Positions 1 through 7,975 of a DNA stretch of 12,947 nucleotides are shown piece by piece (position 1 is the stretch's first letter; every line of letters starts with the position of its first letter). The position numbers were made by a program, and so were the translations under genes. The stretch is taken from contig CAZYJG010000039.1 of the NCBI GenBank assembly GCA_964647745.1, forward strand, positions 1-12,947. Direction: 5' to 3'. Origin of the DNA: Thiopontia sp964647745. Lineage in GTDB: Bacteria; Pseudomonadota; Gammaproteobacteria; GCF-002020875. The notes below the pieces were generated by a model, which was not told where the DNA came from, did not search any database, and was given only the letters and a program-made list of their open reading frames with translations.

Positions 1-1029
1 CCGAAACCACCTCCATGCCGTCCAGCCAACGATGGAGAGCAGTAGCAGCAGGCCGGGAACCCCTGTCTCCTGCCAGCTCTGGAGATAGTCACTGTGGGCG
101 AAGTGACGCAGCCCGTCTTCTGGATGCTGGTACTGGAGGAACTGCTGTGCAAAGGTTCCAAGGCCGCTGCCGATCCAGGGGTGCTCACGCCCCATCAGCC
201 AGGTCGCCTCCCAGATGATATAGCGGGGCACCCCGGATTGGACGATCTGATCCGGGGCGAGTGTGGCAAATCGGCCAATAACCCCTATCCCCTCATGATG
301 GACCAGATGGGCAGCCGAGAATGCAACGACAATCAGTACCGCCAGAGCTGCCATTCTGTTGCGCGCAAGATCCTTGCGGAAGGTCCAGAGGAGGATCGCT
401 ACCCCACCTACCAGGGCAAGCCCTGCACCACGCCCCAGTGTCAGCGCCACCCCCAGTGCAAGGATAAAGATAACCCCACCCTGTAACAGCTGTTGTCGCC
501 TCCCGGTTTCGGTGCGCAGAAACTCTGCAGCCAACGGAAATAGCAGCAGATTGAGCAGCGCTGCGAGGTTGTTGTGGTTGAGGAAGGTGGCCTGGAATGA
601 GTGGTCACCATCACGGATCCAGAGCAGCAGTGCGTACCCCACCAGCAGCACTCCAACCACCCTGAGCCCTACAAGCACCCCTCTCCACTGCACCCTCTCC
701 AGTGGATGGAGCGTGAATGCGAGATAGGCCAGCGGCATCCCTGCGATCCACCAGAAGAAGAGCGTGGTCATCGATGGGGAGAGGCTCCAGAACCAGCTCA
801 GGCCACCCCACCCCCACCAGCCGACCACCAGCCAGAGCAGCACTCCTGCCGGCATTGGCTGACGTCTGCCATAGGCGGACCAAAGACCATGGGCGAGCCA
901 GAGGGAGAGCAGAAGGATGGTCAGTGACAGCACCCACATGTTGGGCTGCCCCTGAAAAAAGACACTGGCAGCCATCGCAGCACCAATCAGCAGGGTTGGC
1001 AGGCGATCTGTTCTCGTAGCTGAAATCAT
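1..1029 (-). CDS. O-antigen ligase / Wzy_C family polytopic membrane protein (3' end beyond the window)
   Basis: The frame is open from an ATG at 1029-1027 through the left edge: 343 codons with no stop. The protein is very hydrophobic, with about eight likely membrane segments. It carries the hallmarks of the O-antigen ligase/polymerase family (PF04932): SLSPSM near residue 82, FLNHNNLAALL near 149, LTLGRGAGLAL near 197, the large loop RYIIWEA (269-275) followed by HPWIGSGLGTF (283-293), then AHSDYLQSWQETG (311-323). Family members move lipid-linked glycans onto lipid A or proteins, or polymerise glycan repeats, at the periplasmic face of the inner membrane. The gene starts 38 bases after mshG on the same strand with no terminator between, so it is probably in the same operon. 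I see no clear Shine-Dalgarno site before the ATG, and no alternative in-frame start before an upstream TAG. Possible roles are pilin O-oligosaccharyltransferase (TfpO/PglL type), LPS ligase or exopolysaccharide polymerase. Family is confident; substrate is not. Confidence 0.85.
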   Translation of the reverse strand, partial: MISATRTDRLPTLLIGAAMAASVFFQGQPNMWVLSLTILLLSLWLAHGLWSAYGRRQPMPAGVLLWLVVGWWGWGGLSWFWSLSPSMTTLFFWWIAGMPLAYLAFTLHPLERVQWRGVLVGLRVVGVLLVGYALLLWIRDGDHSFQATFLNHNNLAALLNLLLFPLAAEFLRTETGRRQQLLQGGVIFILALGVALTLGRGAGLALVGGVAILLWTFRKDLARNRMAALAVLIVVAFSAAHLVHHEGIGVIGRFATLAPDQIVQSGVPRYIIWEATWLMGREHPWIGSGLGTFAQQFLQYQHPEDGLRHFAHSDYLQSWQETGVPGLLLLLSIVGWTAWRWFR

Positions 1030-1067
1030 ATGGCAGTTGGGGCGATAGGTTGGCTCTCTCTACTGCC

Positions 1068-2300
1068 TCAGCGGATCGCAGCCTTGAATGTCTCCAGGTA
1101 GGGGAGGAAGACCCCGAGCCCAAGAACCAGCACCAGCCCGCCGATCAGGATCAGCATCAGCGGCTCAATCAAGGCATTGATGTTCTCCAGCGCGTTGTTG
1201 AGCTCCCGCTCGTAGTAATCGGCTGCGTGGCCCAGCAGATCACCAACCTCACCCGTCTGCTCACCCACCTTGACCACCTGAAGGATCATCGGAGAGAAGA
1301 TCCCGGCCCGCTCCGCACTGTTGATAAAGGATTGCCCCTCGCCAATCCCGTCACGCAGCTGATCAATGCGTGCACGGACATGGCTATTGTCGATCGTGCC
1401 GGCCACCAGCGGCAGCCCCTGCAGTAGCGGCATCCCTGCAGTGGTGACCAGGGAGAGTGAGCGGGCAAAGCGCCCCAGGACCCCCATCTGGATCAGGGGG
1501 CCAAACCCGGGAATCCTCAACCAGAGTCTGTCCCAGAAGAGCCGCCCGGATGGGGAGGCGCGGTGGAGCCTGAAGAGGAGAAACAGTGCCACCACACCCC
1601 CCGCAACCCAGAGCGCGCTGTTCTGGAAAAAGTGGGAGATCGCCATCAGGATACGGGTCGGCAGGGGCATCTCACCACCACTCGATTCGATCATCCCTGC
1701 AAACACCGGGACCACATAGATGGTGATCACCATAATGGCTGCGAGTGCCATCACAATCAGCAGGACCGGGTAGCGCAGTGCAGAGGTCAGCTTCTCTCGT
1801 GAGAGGTGTTCCCGCTCCAGATGCTGTGAGAGGTTGAGAAAGACCTCATCCAGGGTTCCAGTCTCCTCACCCGCACGCACCATGTTGATAAAGAGTGGGG
1901 TAAACATGTCGGGAAATTCGGCCAGGGCGTCCGAGAGACGGAACCCGTTCTCAATCATCTCTGTTGCAGAACGGAGGCTCACTGCCAACCGCCTGTGACG
2001 CAACGTAGTCGCCACCTCACTCAGGGCACTATTGATCGGTACCCCAGCCTGGAGCATCGTATAGAGTTGACGACAGAGAATGGAGAGCTCCTGCGGCTTG
2101 ACCCGGCCCCTGGCAGAGAACCGGGCCACTACCGTGACACGTTCCCTCTTCGGCACAATATCAATCGGGGTGATACCCTTCGCCATCAGATGGTCTGCAA
2201 CCGTATCTACCGAATCGGCACTCATGGTGCCATCCTCCAGGTGGCCGTCACCATAGCGCCCACGGTAGTGGTAGCTGACGATGGTGCCGTTGCCATTCAC
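1068..2300 (-). CDS. mshG: MSHA pilus inner-membrane platform protein MshG (T2SS GspF/PilC family)
   Basis: The protein is 410 residues, the usual size for GspF/PilC platform proteins. A short N-terminal segment (about 1-60) is followed by two T2SSF domains. Each carries the family's glycine-rich helix motif: VRAGEETG at 141-148 and VKVGEQTG at 343-350. Hydrophobic segments at about 178-203, 229-246 and 376-400 give the three-helix topology of the family. MshG is the inner-membrane base on which the MshE motor acts to extract and polymerise MshA-type pilins. The start is a GTG that overlaps the mshE stop as GTGA. It is preceded by AGGAGG seven bases upstream, so translation is coupled to mshE. 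The following gene is a Wzy_C family protein rather than the expected mshF. Confidence 0.95.
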   Translation of the reverse strand: MNGNGTIVSYHYRGRYGDGHLEDGTMSADSVDTVADHLMAKGITPIDIVPKRERVTVVARFSARGRVKPQELSILCRQLYTMLQAGVPINSALSEVATTLRHRRLAVSLRSATEMIENGFRLSDALAEFPDMFTPLFINMVRAGEETGTLDEVFLNLSQHLEREHLSREKLTSALRYPVLLIVMALAAIMVITIYVVPVFAGMIESSGGEMPLPTRILMAISHFFQNSALWVAGGVVALFLLFRLHRASPSGRLFWDRLWLRIPGFGPLIQMGVLGRFARSLSLVTTAGMPLLQGLPLVAGTIDNSHVRARIDQLRDGIGEGQSFINSAERAGIFSPMILQVVKVGEQTGEVGDLLGHAADYYERELNNALENINALIEPLMLILIGGLVLVLGLGVFLPYLETFKAAIR

Positions 2301-4039
2301 CCCTTGCCCTCCTGCTCTGCTCCCTGCCGGTGGGGCAGGTCAAGATCATCCGTCACCCGCATCACCTCCTCGACACTGGTCACACCCGAGAGCGCATACT
2401 CCATCGCCCGGCTGATCAGTCCACGGTATCCTTTCTGGGCGCGGGCGTGCTTCTCGAATGCCTGCATATCCCCGCGATTGAGATCTGCCTTGAGCAGCTC
2501 ATCAACCAGGATCATCTCAAATACGCCGACCCGTCCACGATAACCGGTCTGTTCGCACTGGGAGCAGCCGGTCCCGGCCATAAAGGGTCTCTTCTCCAGA
2601 CTCTCCCCAAGCACCGCATCCACCCAGCGCTGCTGATGGGTCTCCAGTGGAGCCTCCTGCTTGCAGCGGTTACAGAGTCGACGCACCAGCCGCTGCGAGA
2701 CCACCGTCCTCAGTGTGGAGGCGATCAAATACCCCTCCCCACCGAGATCGGTCAGGCGTGAGACCGCACTGATCGCATCATTGGTATGGAGTGTGGAGAG
2801 GACCAGGTGGCCGGTCATTGCCGCCCGCAGCCCGATCTCCATGCTCTCCCGGTCACGGATCTCACCAATCAGGATAACATCGGGATCCTGCCGCAGGGCA
2901 GAGCGCAGCACCCTGCCAAAATCGAGGCCGATACGTGGATTGACCTGCACCTGGTTGATGCGTGGCAATTTGTACTCCACCGGATCCTCTACGGTGAGGA
3001 TCTTCTCCTCCGGGTTGTTGCGCTCCCGCAGCGCCGCATAGAGCGTCGTGGTCTTACCGCTTCCGGTGGGGCCGGTCACCAGGATCATTCCGTGTGGCCT
3101 GCTGGTCTCATAGCGGAAGCGCTCCATCATCTCCATTGGCATCCCCAATCGATCCAGTGCAAAGACGCCGGCAGTCTGATCAAGCAGACGCATCACCACC
3201 GATTCGCCATACTGGACCGGCATGGTGGAGAGCCTTACATCAATCCGCCTGCCGGAGACCTCAATATCAAAGTGGCCATCCTGTGGCAGCCTCTTCTCGG
3301 AGATATCGAGCCCTGCCATGGTCTTGAGGCGTGAGGCGAGCACGGTGGCGACACTCTTCTGCTGCAGGATCTGCTCATGGAGTACGCCATCGACACGGGT
3401 ACGGATTCGAAGAATCTCCTCATCCGGCTCGATATGGATATCCGATGCATTCATCCGTACCGCATTGCTGAAGAGGAGATCCACCATCTGCCCGGCCGGG
3501 GCATCGGCCAAGGTCAGCGGCCCCCGCTGCCTGGAGCTCTTCTTATCATCCCGCAGCTGGGTATAGGCATCGACACTGGTTGCGATATCGGCAATCTCCG
3601 ACTCATAGCGATAGAAGAGATCCTGCAGCCGCTTGAGATCGGATGGGCGCACCAGCACCGGCTGGATCGGCAGCGGCACCACCTTGGAGAGGGCATCCAG
3701 TGCATTGATGTCGGTGGGGTCATCCATCCCCACCACAATGTGGTCACCGGCGCGCTCGATCGCCAGTGCGCTATAGGCACGGGCATAGGGCTCCGGAATC
3801 AGATGGACGGTCTCTGGCTGCAGAACACTCTCCTTCAGATCGACCAGGGGAACATTGAGCTGCCGGGCAAGGGTGGTGACAAAGGTCTCCTCATCCACCA
3901 TCTCCATCCGCAGGATCACCTCGCCGAGCCGCCCACTGGAGCGGTTCTGCTCAACCAGTGCCGCATCCACCTGCTGCTGCGTCAGCACACCGGCATCCAC
4001 CAGATGCTCGCCCAACCGTTTTGTCCTTGCCCCTACCAT
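2297..4039 (-). CDS. mshE: MSHA pilus extension ATPase MshE (GspE/PilB family) with N-terminal cyclic di-GMP module
   Basis: With the ATG at 4039 the protein has 580 residues. The N-terminal MshEN domain has two 24-residue motifs spaced by five residues: RLGEHLVDAG...Q at 8-31 and RLGEVILRME...Q at 37-60. In V. cholerae MshE this module binds cyclic di-GMP. The ATPase core follows: Walker A GPTGSGKTT (323-331), Asp box ILTVEDPVEY (347-356), Walker B region DPDVILIGEIRD (385-396) and His box GHLVLSTLHTND (410-421). A zinc-type tetracysteine set lies at C456, C459, C492 and C495. The protein is a cytoplasmic hexameric motor acting on MshG to extend the pilus. The first frame-open start is a GTG at 4072 inside mshN. 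I prefer the ATG at 4039 because AGAGG precedes it and it puts the first RLG at residues 8-10. Its stop overlaps the mshG GTG. Confidence 0.95.
   Translation of the reverse strand: MVGARTKRLGEHLVDAGVLTQQQVDAALVEQNRSSGRLGEVILRMEMVDEETFVTTLARQLNVPLVDLKESVLQPETVHLIPEPYARAYSALAIERAGDHIVVGMDDPTDINALDALSKVVPLPIQPVLVRPSDLKRLQDLFYRYESEIADIATSVDAYTQLRDDKKSSRQRGPLTLADAPAGQMVDLLFSNAVRMNASDIHIEPDEEILRIRTRVDGVLHEQILQQKSVATVLASRLKTMAGLDISEKRLPQDGHFDIEVSGRRIDVRLSTMPVQYGESVVMRLLDQTAGVFALDRLGMPMEMMERFRYETSRPHGMILVTGPTGSGKTTTLYAALRERNNPEEKILTVEDPVEYKLPRINQVQVNPRIGLDFGRVLRSALRQDPDVILIGEIRDRESMEIGLRAAMTGHLVLSTLHTNDAISAVSRLTDLGGEGYLIASTLRTVVSQRLVRRLCNRCKQEAPLETHQQRWVDAVLGESLEKRPFMAGTGCSQCEQTGYRGRVGVFEMILVDELLKADLNRGDMQAFEKHARAQKGYRGLISRAMEYALSGVTSVEEVMRVTDDLDLPHRQGAEQEGKG
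2308..2313 (-). promoter_or_regulatory. Ribosome binding site of mshG (decides the GTG start)
   Basis: On the minus strand AGGAGG lies seven bases before the GTG at 2300-2298, inside the last codons of mshE. The perfect site and spacing support the GTG start. Confidence 0.8.
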
Positions 4040-4043
4040 ATCG

Positions 4044-4048
4044 CCTCT
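4044..4048 (-). promoter_or_regulatory. Ribosome binding site of mshE (decides the ATG at 4039)
   Basis: AGAGG on the minus strand lies four bases before the ATG at 4039-4037 and just past the mshN stop. The alternative GTG at 4072 has no comparable site. Confidence 0.6.
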
Positions 4049-4058
4049 ACCCACCGGG

Positions 4059-5342
4059 TCACTGCTGACCACCTATCGCCGTCAGCTCACGCACTTTTCC
4101 CTCCACAAAGGTGAGTGCAGCGGACTTCAGGCGCCCACTATTGAGTGCCTTCTCGTAGTGGCGGTAGGCATCTCCCCTCTGCCCCATCGACTCCAGTGCA
4201 ATGGCGTAGCCCATCTCCCAGACCCCGTTGGATGGATCAATACGAAGCAGCCCTTCATAGCGTTTTGCCGCTTGCTGATACTGCCTTCGCTTCTGGTAGA
4301 GTGCCGCCAGCAGGGCATGGGTCTCGGGGGAGACCCCAACGGCAGGAAGGTGCTGCTCCAGCAGTGCCACTGCACGCTCGGTCTCTCCGCCATGCATCAG
4401 CAGCCGCGCCTTAAGCTGTAGCAGAAGGCCGTGGTTGGAAACCAGCGCAAGCCCACGGTCTACCAATACCTCGGCCTCCTGGTAACGCCCCATTGAGAGC
4501 ATCAGGGCTGAGAGCGCCTCCAGCGATCCGATATGTTGCGGTTGATGCTCCAGCGATCTTCGCAGCATCTCTTCTGCTTTCGCCCGGTCGCCGCCCCTCA
4601 ATGCATGTACCGCCTCACCATAGGCCTGCCCTGCCAGCTCCTGCGGGGTGGAGGAGACCTCAACCTTCTGCAGCGCGGCCCGCTCTGGCGCTGGCTCCAC
4701 CTCCTCTACCACCACCTGGGAAGTAGTCACCTCAACCGGCGGAGGGGAGAGGGTCTTCTCCTTCTCTACTATCCGGGTTGGCGGGACCGGTTCCGGCGGG
4801 GGAACCGGGATCTCAATCGGGATCAGATCATGCAGCAGGATTACCGGACGGGGCTCGACCGGGGAGGTGGCAACAGGGGGGGCGGGCTCTGGCTCTGATG
4901 TCTCGCTGGCAGCAGCGGCGGGGGGCGCTTCAGCAGCTGGTGGAGCGGGTGCTGCCCTATCGCTATCTGCCGGGGCCGGCCTCCTCTGCTCTACCAGTTC
5001 TGGTGCCGGCTCCCTCTGCAGGATAACGGCACCACTGCCCCCGCCACCGTTTTCCGCAAGCTGGACTGAACTGCCTCCGTCACCCTCTGGCGACTGGCTG
5101 GTGAGGCGTTGGAGCAGCTGAAAACCGCCCTCCTGAACCAACGGGTTGCTCGCCACAAACCAGAGCAGGAGCCCAAGCAGCAGAATCACCAGGACCTTGA
5201 TAAGGGTTCCAAACGGAAATCCCCTTGTTGTCCTGGTGACCACAACCCCATTCGTCAGGGCACCCTGTTCATCACTCTGCGGTGCCTCCCCCTGTTCTCT
5301 TCTCTGCTCAAGATCACGCAGCATGGAGTTGATCACACTCAT
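4059..5342 (-). CDS. mshN: MSHA biogenesis protein MshN: single-pass membrane protein with periplasmic TPR domain
   Basis: The protein has 427 residues from the ATG at 5342 and begins MSVINSMLRDLEQRR, which resembles MshN N-termini. A short cytoplasmic segment is followed by a membrane helix at about 46-64, a long Pro/Ala/Glu-rich linker at about 110-225, and helical TPR-type repeats from about 237 to 405 (for example LEALSALMLSMGRYQEAE, LLAALYQKRRQYQQAAKRY, MGYAIALESMGQRGDAYRHY). TPR domains bind proteins; MshN is required for MSHA assembly in model systems but its exact job is unclear. The proline-rich linker probably spans part of the periplasm, similar to TonB or GspB. The frame is open further upstream to 5489, but that extension lies inside mshM and looks non-coding. 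The chosen ATG overlaps the mshM stop as ATGA and has GGAGG nine bases upstream. Confidence 0.9.
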   Translation of the reverse strand: MSVINSMLRDLEQRREQGEAPQSDEQGALTNGVVVTRTTRGFPFGTLIKVLVILLLGLLLWFVASNPLVQEGGFQLLQRLTSQSPEGDGGSSVQLAENGGGGSGAVILQREPAPELVEQRRPAPADSDRAAPAPPAAEAPPAAAASETSEPEPAPPVATSPVEPRPVILLHDLIPIEIPVPPPEPVPPTRIVEKEKTLSPPPVEVTTSQVVVEEVEPAPERAALQKVEVSSTPQELAGQAYGEAVHALRGGDRAKAEEMLRRSLEHQPQHIGSLEALSALMLSMGRYQEAEVLVDRGLALVSNHGLLLQLKARLLMHGGETERAVALLEQHLPAVGVSPETHALLAALYQKRRQYQQAAKRYEGLLRIDPSNGVWEMGYAIALESMGQRGDAYRHYEKALNSGRLKSAALTFVEGKVRELTAIGGQQ

Positions 5343-6256
5343 GCGCCAACCCCTCCCTGCAGCAGAGCCACAGCCACGATGACAACCGCAGAGAGCAGCC
5401 CCAGTGAGGGGAGCAGCCATCTGGTTGAGAAGAGGAACCTTCCGGGAACCCCCTCGGTATCGGCAATCGCCCCACGGACATGGGACCACTTCACCTGCTG
5501 CACCCCCTTTCCATAGGCGAGCAGCAGCGCCTTGTGGGCGAGGATATTGACCAGACGGGGGATCCCACCACTCCCCCTGGAGAGCAGGCGCAGCGCCTGT
5601 CCGCTGAAGAGGGGGGCGGCGCCATCATAACCGGCAACGGTGATGCGGTGCTGCACATAGCCACGCACCGTATCGGGGTCCAGCGGCGAGAGCCGGTCGC
5701 TGAAGACAATGCGCTGGCGCAGCTGACGCAGTGACCTCTGGGCCAGACGCCGATCCAGTTCCGGCTGCCCGAAGAGAACTACCTGCAGCAACCTCCGCTT
5801 CTCGGTCTCCAGATTGGTAAGGAGACGGAGCGCCTCCATCACCTCGTTTGGCATCGCCTGGGCCTCATCCAGAACGATCACCACACGCCCCCCCTCTGCT
5901 GCAATCTGCAGCAGGCGATCGGTAATCAGCTGCAGCATCCCGTGGGATGAGGGGTGGTCGGGCGGAGAGAGCTCAAGCTCGCGCACAACAGCCAGGTAGA
6001 GCTCCTCTGGGGTCAGCGGCGGATTGGGAAGATAGAGAATCTGAAACCCGCCACCCAGATCATTAAGGAGCTTTCTGCAGAGCAGCGTCTTGCCGGTCCC
6101 CACCTCTCCCGTCACCTTGACGAAGCCTGCGCCGTCACGCAGCGCAACCATCATCATGTTCATCGCCTCCTGATGCGATGGGTCGCCGTAATAGTAGTCT
6201 GTATCCGGGGTCAGCTCGAAGGGGGCCTCATCAAGACGAAAGTGGCTGAGGTACAT
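5339..6256 (-). CDS. mshM: MSHA biogenesis AAA+ ATPase MshM (ExeA/GspA-like)
   Basis: The 305-residue protein begins MYLSHFRLDEAPFELTPD, the typical N-terminus of ExeA/MshM ATPases. Walker A is GEVGTGKT at 50-57 and Walker B is VVIVLDEAQ at 125-133. The segment LFGQPELDRRL (161-171) and the sensor-2 arginine in GGIPRLVN (R234) match the family. A hydrophobic segment at about 280-300 is followed by only a few residues, so the protein is probably anchored in the inner membrane by its C-terminus with the ATPase in the cytoplasm. The peptidoglycan-binding domain of Aeromonas ExeA is absent. ExeA-type proteins help place the secretin through the cell wall; a similar role with MshL and MshN is inferred. 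It begins 12 bases after the mshL stop with only a weak ribosome site, and its stop overlaps the mshN start. Confidence 0.93.
   Translation of the reverse strand: MYLSHFRLDEAPFELTPDTDYYYGDPSHQEAMNMMMVALRDGAGFVKVTGEVGTGKTLLCRKLLNDLGGGFQILYLPNPPLTPEELYLAVVRELELSPPDHPSSHGMLQLITDRLLQIAAEGGRVVIVLDEAQAMPNEVMEALRLLTNLETEKRRLLQVVLFGQPELDRRLAQRSLRQLRQRIVFSDRLSPLDPDTVRGYVQHRITVAGYDGAAPLFSGQALRLLSRGSGGIPRLVNILAHKALLLAYGKGVQQVKWSHVRGAIADTEGVPGRFLFSTRWLLPSLGLLSAVVIVAVALLQGGVGA
5352..5356 (-). promoter_or_regulatory. Ribosome binding site of mshN (decides the ATG at 5342)
   Basis: GGAGG within the run AGGGAGGGG on the minus strand lies nine bases before the ATG at 5342, in the last codons of mshM. It supports the short start over the open extension to 5489. 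Confidence 0.7.
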
Positions 6257-6268
6257 GGTCTGGTCTAA

Positions 6269-7975
6269 TCACTCGTCCATATTCAATCTGCGAAACCGCC
6301 TCGCCGTCTGCTGCAGCTCGGAGTGCCACTGCTCCTGGCCGGAGATCACGGTGGGCCGGATCAGGATCACCAGCTCCAGCTTCTTCAGGGAGGTGCGCTC
6401 ATGCCCGAACATCCCGCCCACGAGCGGCAGACTGCTCAGCCCCGGGGTCGTTGCCTCACTCTCCTTCTGGGTGGTCTTCATCAGGCCACCAATCACAACC
6501 ACCTGGCCATTCTGGGCAATCACAATACTGTCGGACTCCCGCACACTGCTCTTGGCCAGCGGCACTGCGGTAGTGGAGGTGGGGAGCACCTTGCTGTCAT
6601 CCGACACCTCGACGACCGAGGGGTGGACATGGAGCACCACCTCCCCGTTGCGATTGATCTGCGGGGTCACATCAAGCGAGATCCCGGAGAAGAACGGGGT
6701 CAGCTCCACATCCTGCTCGATGTTGGTTGAGGTCCCGGTGGTGGTGACAGTTCCCACATCGGTCACAAAAAACTCATCAGTACCGACCTTGATCACCGCC
6801 TTCTGGTTATTGATGGTTGAGACACGTGGGCTGGAGAGCACACGCACCACCCCCTGGGTCTCCAGCAGCTCAATCAGCGCCGTGAAGTCATTGAGGTTGA
6901 AGGCGAGACTGAATACCCCGCCAAAGGCCCCGGTATCGAGCTCCACCTGGCTGAACTTGCCGGTGCCCGGGCTGTTGGAGCTCACCACGCCGGTCGCCGA
7001 GTCGAAGACCCCACCACTGCGCCCCGTCTGACCTGCGACAATCGACTTGCCAGAGCCCGGCTCAAACAGTGCCGCCCAGTTGACGCCGGACTGATAGCCA
7101 TCCTTCAGCTCCACCTCAAGAATCTTCGCCTCCAGCAGCACCTGGCGACGCAGGTTGCTCTGCAGGGTCTCGATAAACTGCTCAACAGAGCGAAGCTCGG
7201 TCGGCAGTGCATGGACGGCAATCACCCCGGTCTGGGGGCTGATCACCACCTTGCGTCCCTCTCCGGTGCCGACAATGCTGACCAGCGTGGTCTGTAGCTC
7301 ACTCCAGAAGTCGGCCTGGGTGGTGGTTGACACCTCGCTTCCGGAGAGCTCCGCATTGTCACCATCACCGGAGAGCTGCCCAAAGCTGATCATGGTGCTG
7401 GAGGAGCCGTCCCGCTTGATATTGAGATAGTCGAGCTGGAAGATCCGGGTGCGGATTGCGGTGGAGAGGATCATGTAGCCGCCCGGCACCGGCTGATAGT
7501 CATAGCCATAGACATCACGCACCGTCTCCAGCACCTCTGGAACCGTCACCGACTGCAGCGAGAGGGTGATTGACCCCTCCACACCGGGCGCCAGCACCAC
7601 CGAGTAGGGGGTCCCCTCGACCAGCCCGAGGAAGAACTCCTCGGCAGGAAGATCGCGCACCATCACATTGAATCGTGGCTCAAGGTTTACGTTGGGGGCA
7701 TCGGGGACATTGACCACCAGTGGTGGCAGCAGCTCCTCGTTCACCGCTGCCGGAATCTCCCTCTCCTCTGTGGCGCTGTCGGCCGCCCCCTGCTCCCCTC
7801 TGCCTGAGCGCAGCGCCTCCTCTATCTCCCCAACCACCAACGCGTCACGGGAGGGGGTGACCTCCGACTCATCCTCACTGGAGGGGGTGAGCGAACAGCC
7901 CTGAAGCATGAAAAGGAGCAGTAGCGGCAGCAGGAGACGTTCCGCCATGACTATTTGGATCCTGCCCATCTTCAC
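6269..7975 (-). CDS. mshL: MSHA outer-membrane secretin lipoprotein MshL
   Basis: The 568-residue protein has a lipoprotein signal: a hydrophobic stretch LLLPLLLLFMLQGC with lipobox LQGC and acylated C27. An acidic low-complexity linker (about 30-85) precedes the secretin N-domains (about 100-275). The secretin core runs from about 276 to 545. It includes VRVLSSPRVSTINNQKAVIKVG (split here as VRVLSSPRVST at 377-387 and NNQKAVIKVG at 389-398) and the signature VVVIGGLMKTTQ at 492-503 with SLPLVGGMFG at 515-524. Secretins form the outer-membrane ring through which the pilus leaves the cell. The GTG at 7975 overlaps the mshK stop as GTGA, and GGAGG lies just upstream. An in-frame ATG two codons later (7969) shares this site and is an equally possible start; either gives the same mature lipoprotein. 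Confidence 0.95.
   Translation of the reverse strand: MKMGRIQIVMAERLLLPLLLLFMLQGCSLTPSSEDESEVTPSRDALVVGEIEEALRSGRGEQGAADSATEEREIPAAVNEELLPPLVVNVPDAPNVNLEPRFNVMVRDLPAEEFFLGLVEGTPYSVVLAPGVEGSITLSLQSVTVPEVLETVRDVYGYDYQPVPGGYMILSTAIRTRIFQLDYLNIKRDGSSSTMISFGQLSGDGDNAELSGSEVSTTTQADFWSELQTTLVSIVGTGEGRKVVISPQTGVIAVHALPTELRSVEQFIETLQSNLRRQVLLEAKILEVELKDGYQSGVNWAALFEPGSGKSIVAGQTGRSGGVFDSATGVVSSNSPGTGKFSQVELDTGAFGGVFSLAFNLNDFTALIELLETQGVVRVLSSPRVSTINNQKAVIKVGTDEFFVTDVGTVTTTGTSTNIEQDVELTPFFSGISLDVTPQINRNGEVVLHVHPSVVEVSDDSKVLPTSTTAVPLAKSSVRESDSIVIAQNGQVVVIGGLMKTTQKESEATTPGLSSLPLVGGMFGHERTSLKKLELVILIRPTVISGQEQWHSELQQTARRFRRLNMDE

Noticed and set aside
1030..1067. Terminator between mshG and the Wzy_C gene
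   Set aside because: No G+C-rich hairpin followed by a T run is visible in these 38 bases; the genes are more likely co-transcribed.
611..1123. Minus-strand 170-codon open frame overlapping the end of mshG
   Set aside because: The Wzy_C frame in the same region has strong family motifs and membrane pattern; this frame overlaps it out of phase and has no resemblance to any family.
3377..4114. Plus-strand open frame of 245 codons antisense to mshE
   Set aside because: It mirrors codon structure of a conserved ATPase gene; no motif, no ribosome site, His/Ile/Leu-rich artefact composition.
4876..4882. G7 run (plus strand) within mshN as a phase-variable tract
   Set aside because: Seven bases is short for slipped-strand switching, and it lies in the Pro/Ala-rich linker where such runs follow from codon use.
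5343..5489. N-terminal extension of mshN by 49 codons
   Set aside because: It would lie inside the conserved mshM C-terminus, has unusual composition, and the ATG at 5342 has a ribosome site and the usual MshN N-terminus.
6255..7031. Plus-strand open frame of 258 codons antisense to mshL
   Set aside because: Ser/Thr/Val-rich shadow of the secretin gene with no recognisable domain.
7850..7895. Two copies of GGAGGGGGTGA-like sequence (plus strand) near the mshL 5' end
   Set aside because: They encode similar Thr-Pro-Ser segments of the acidic linker in MshL (LTPSS and VTPSR); only two short copies, consistent with low-complexity coding sequence.
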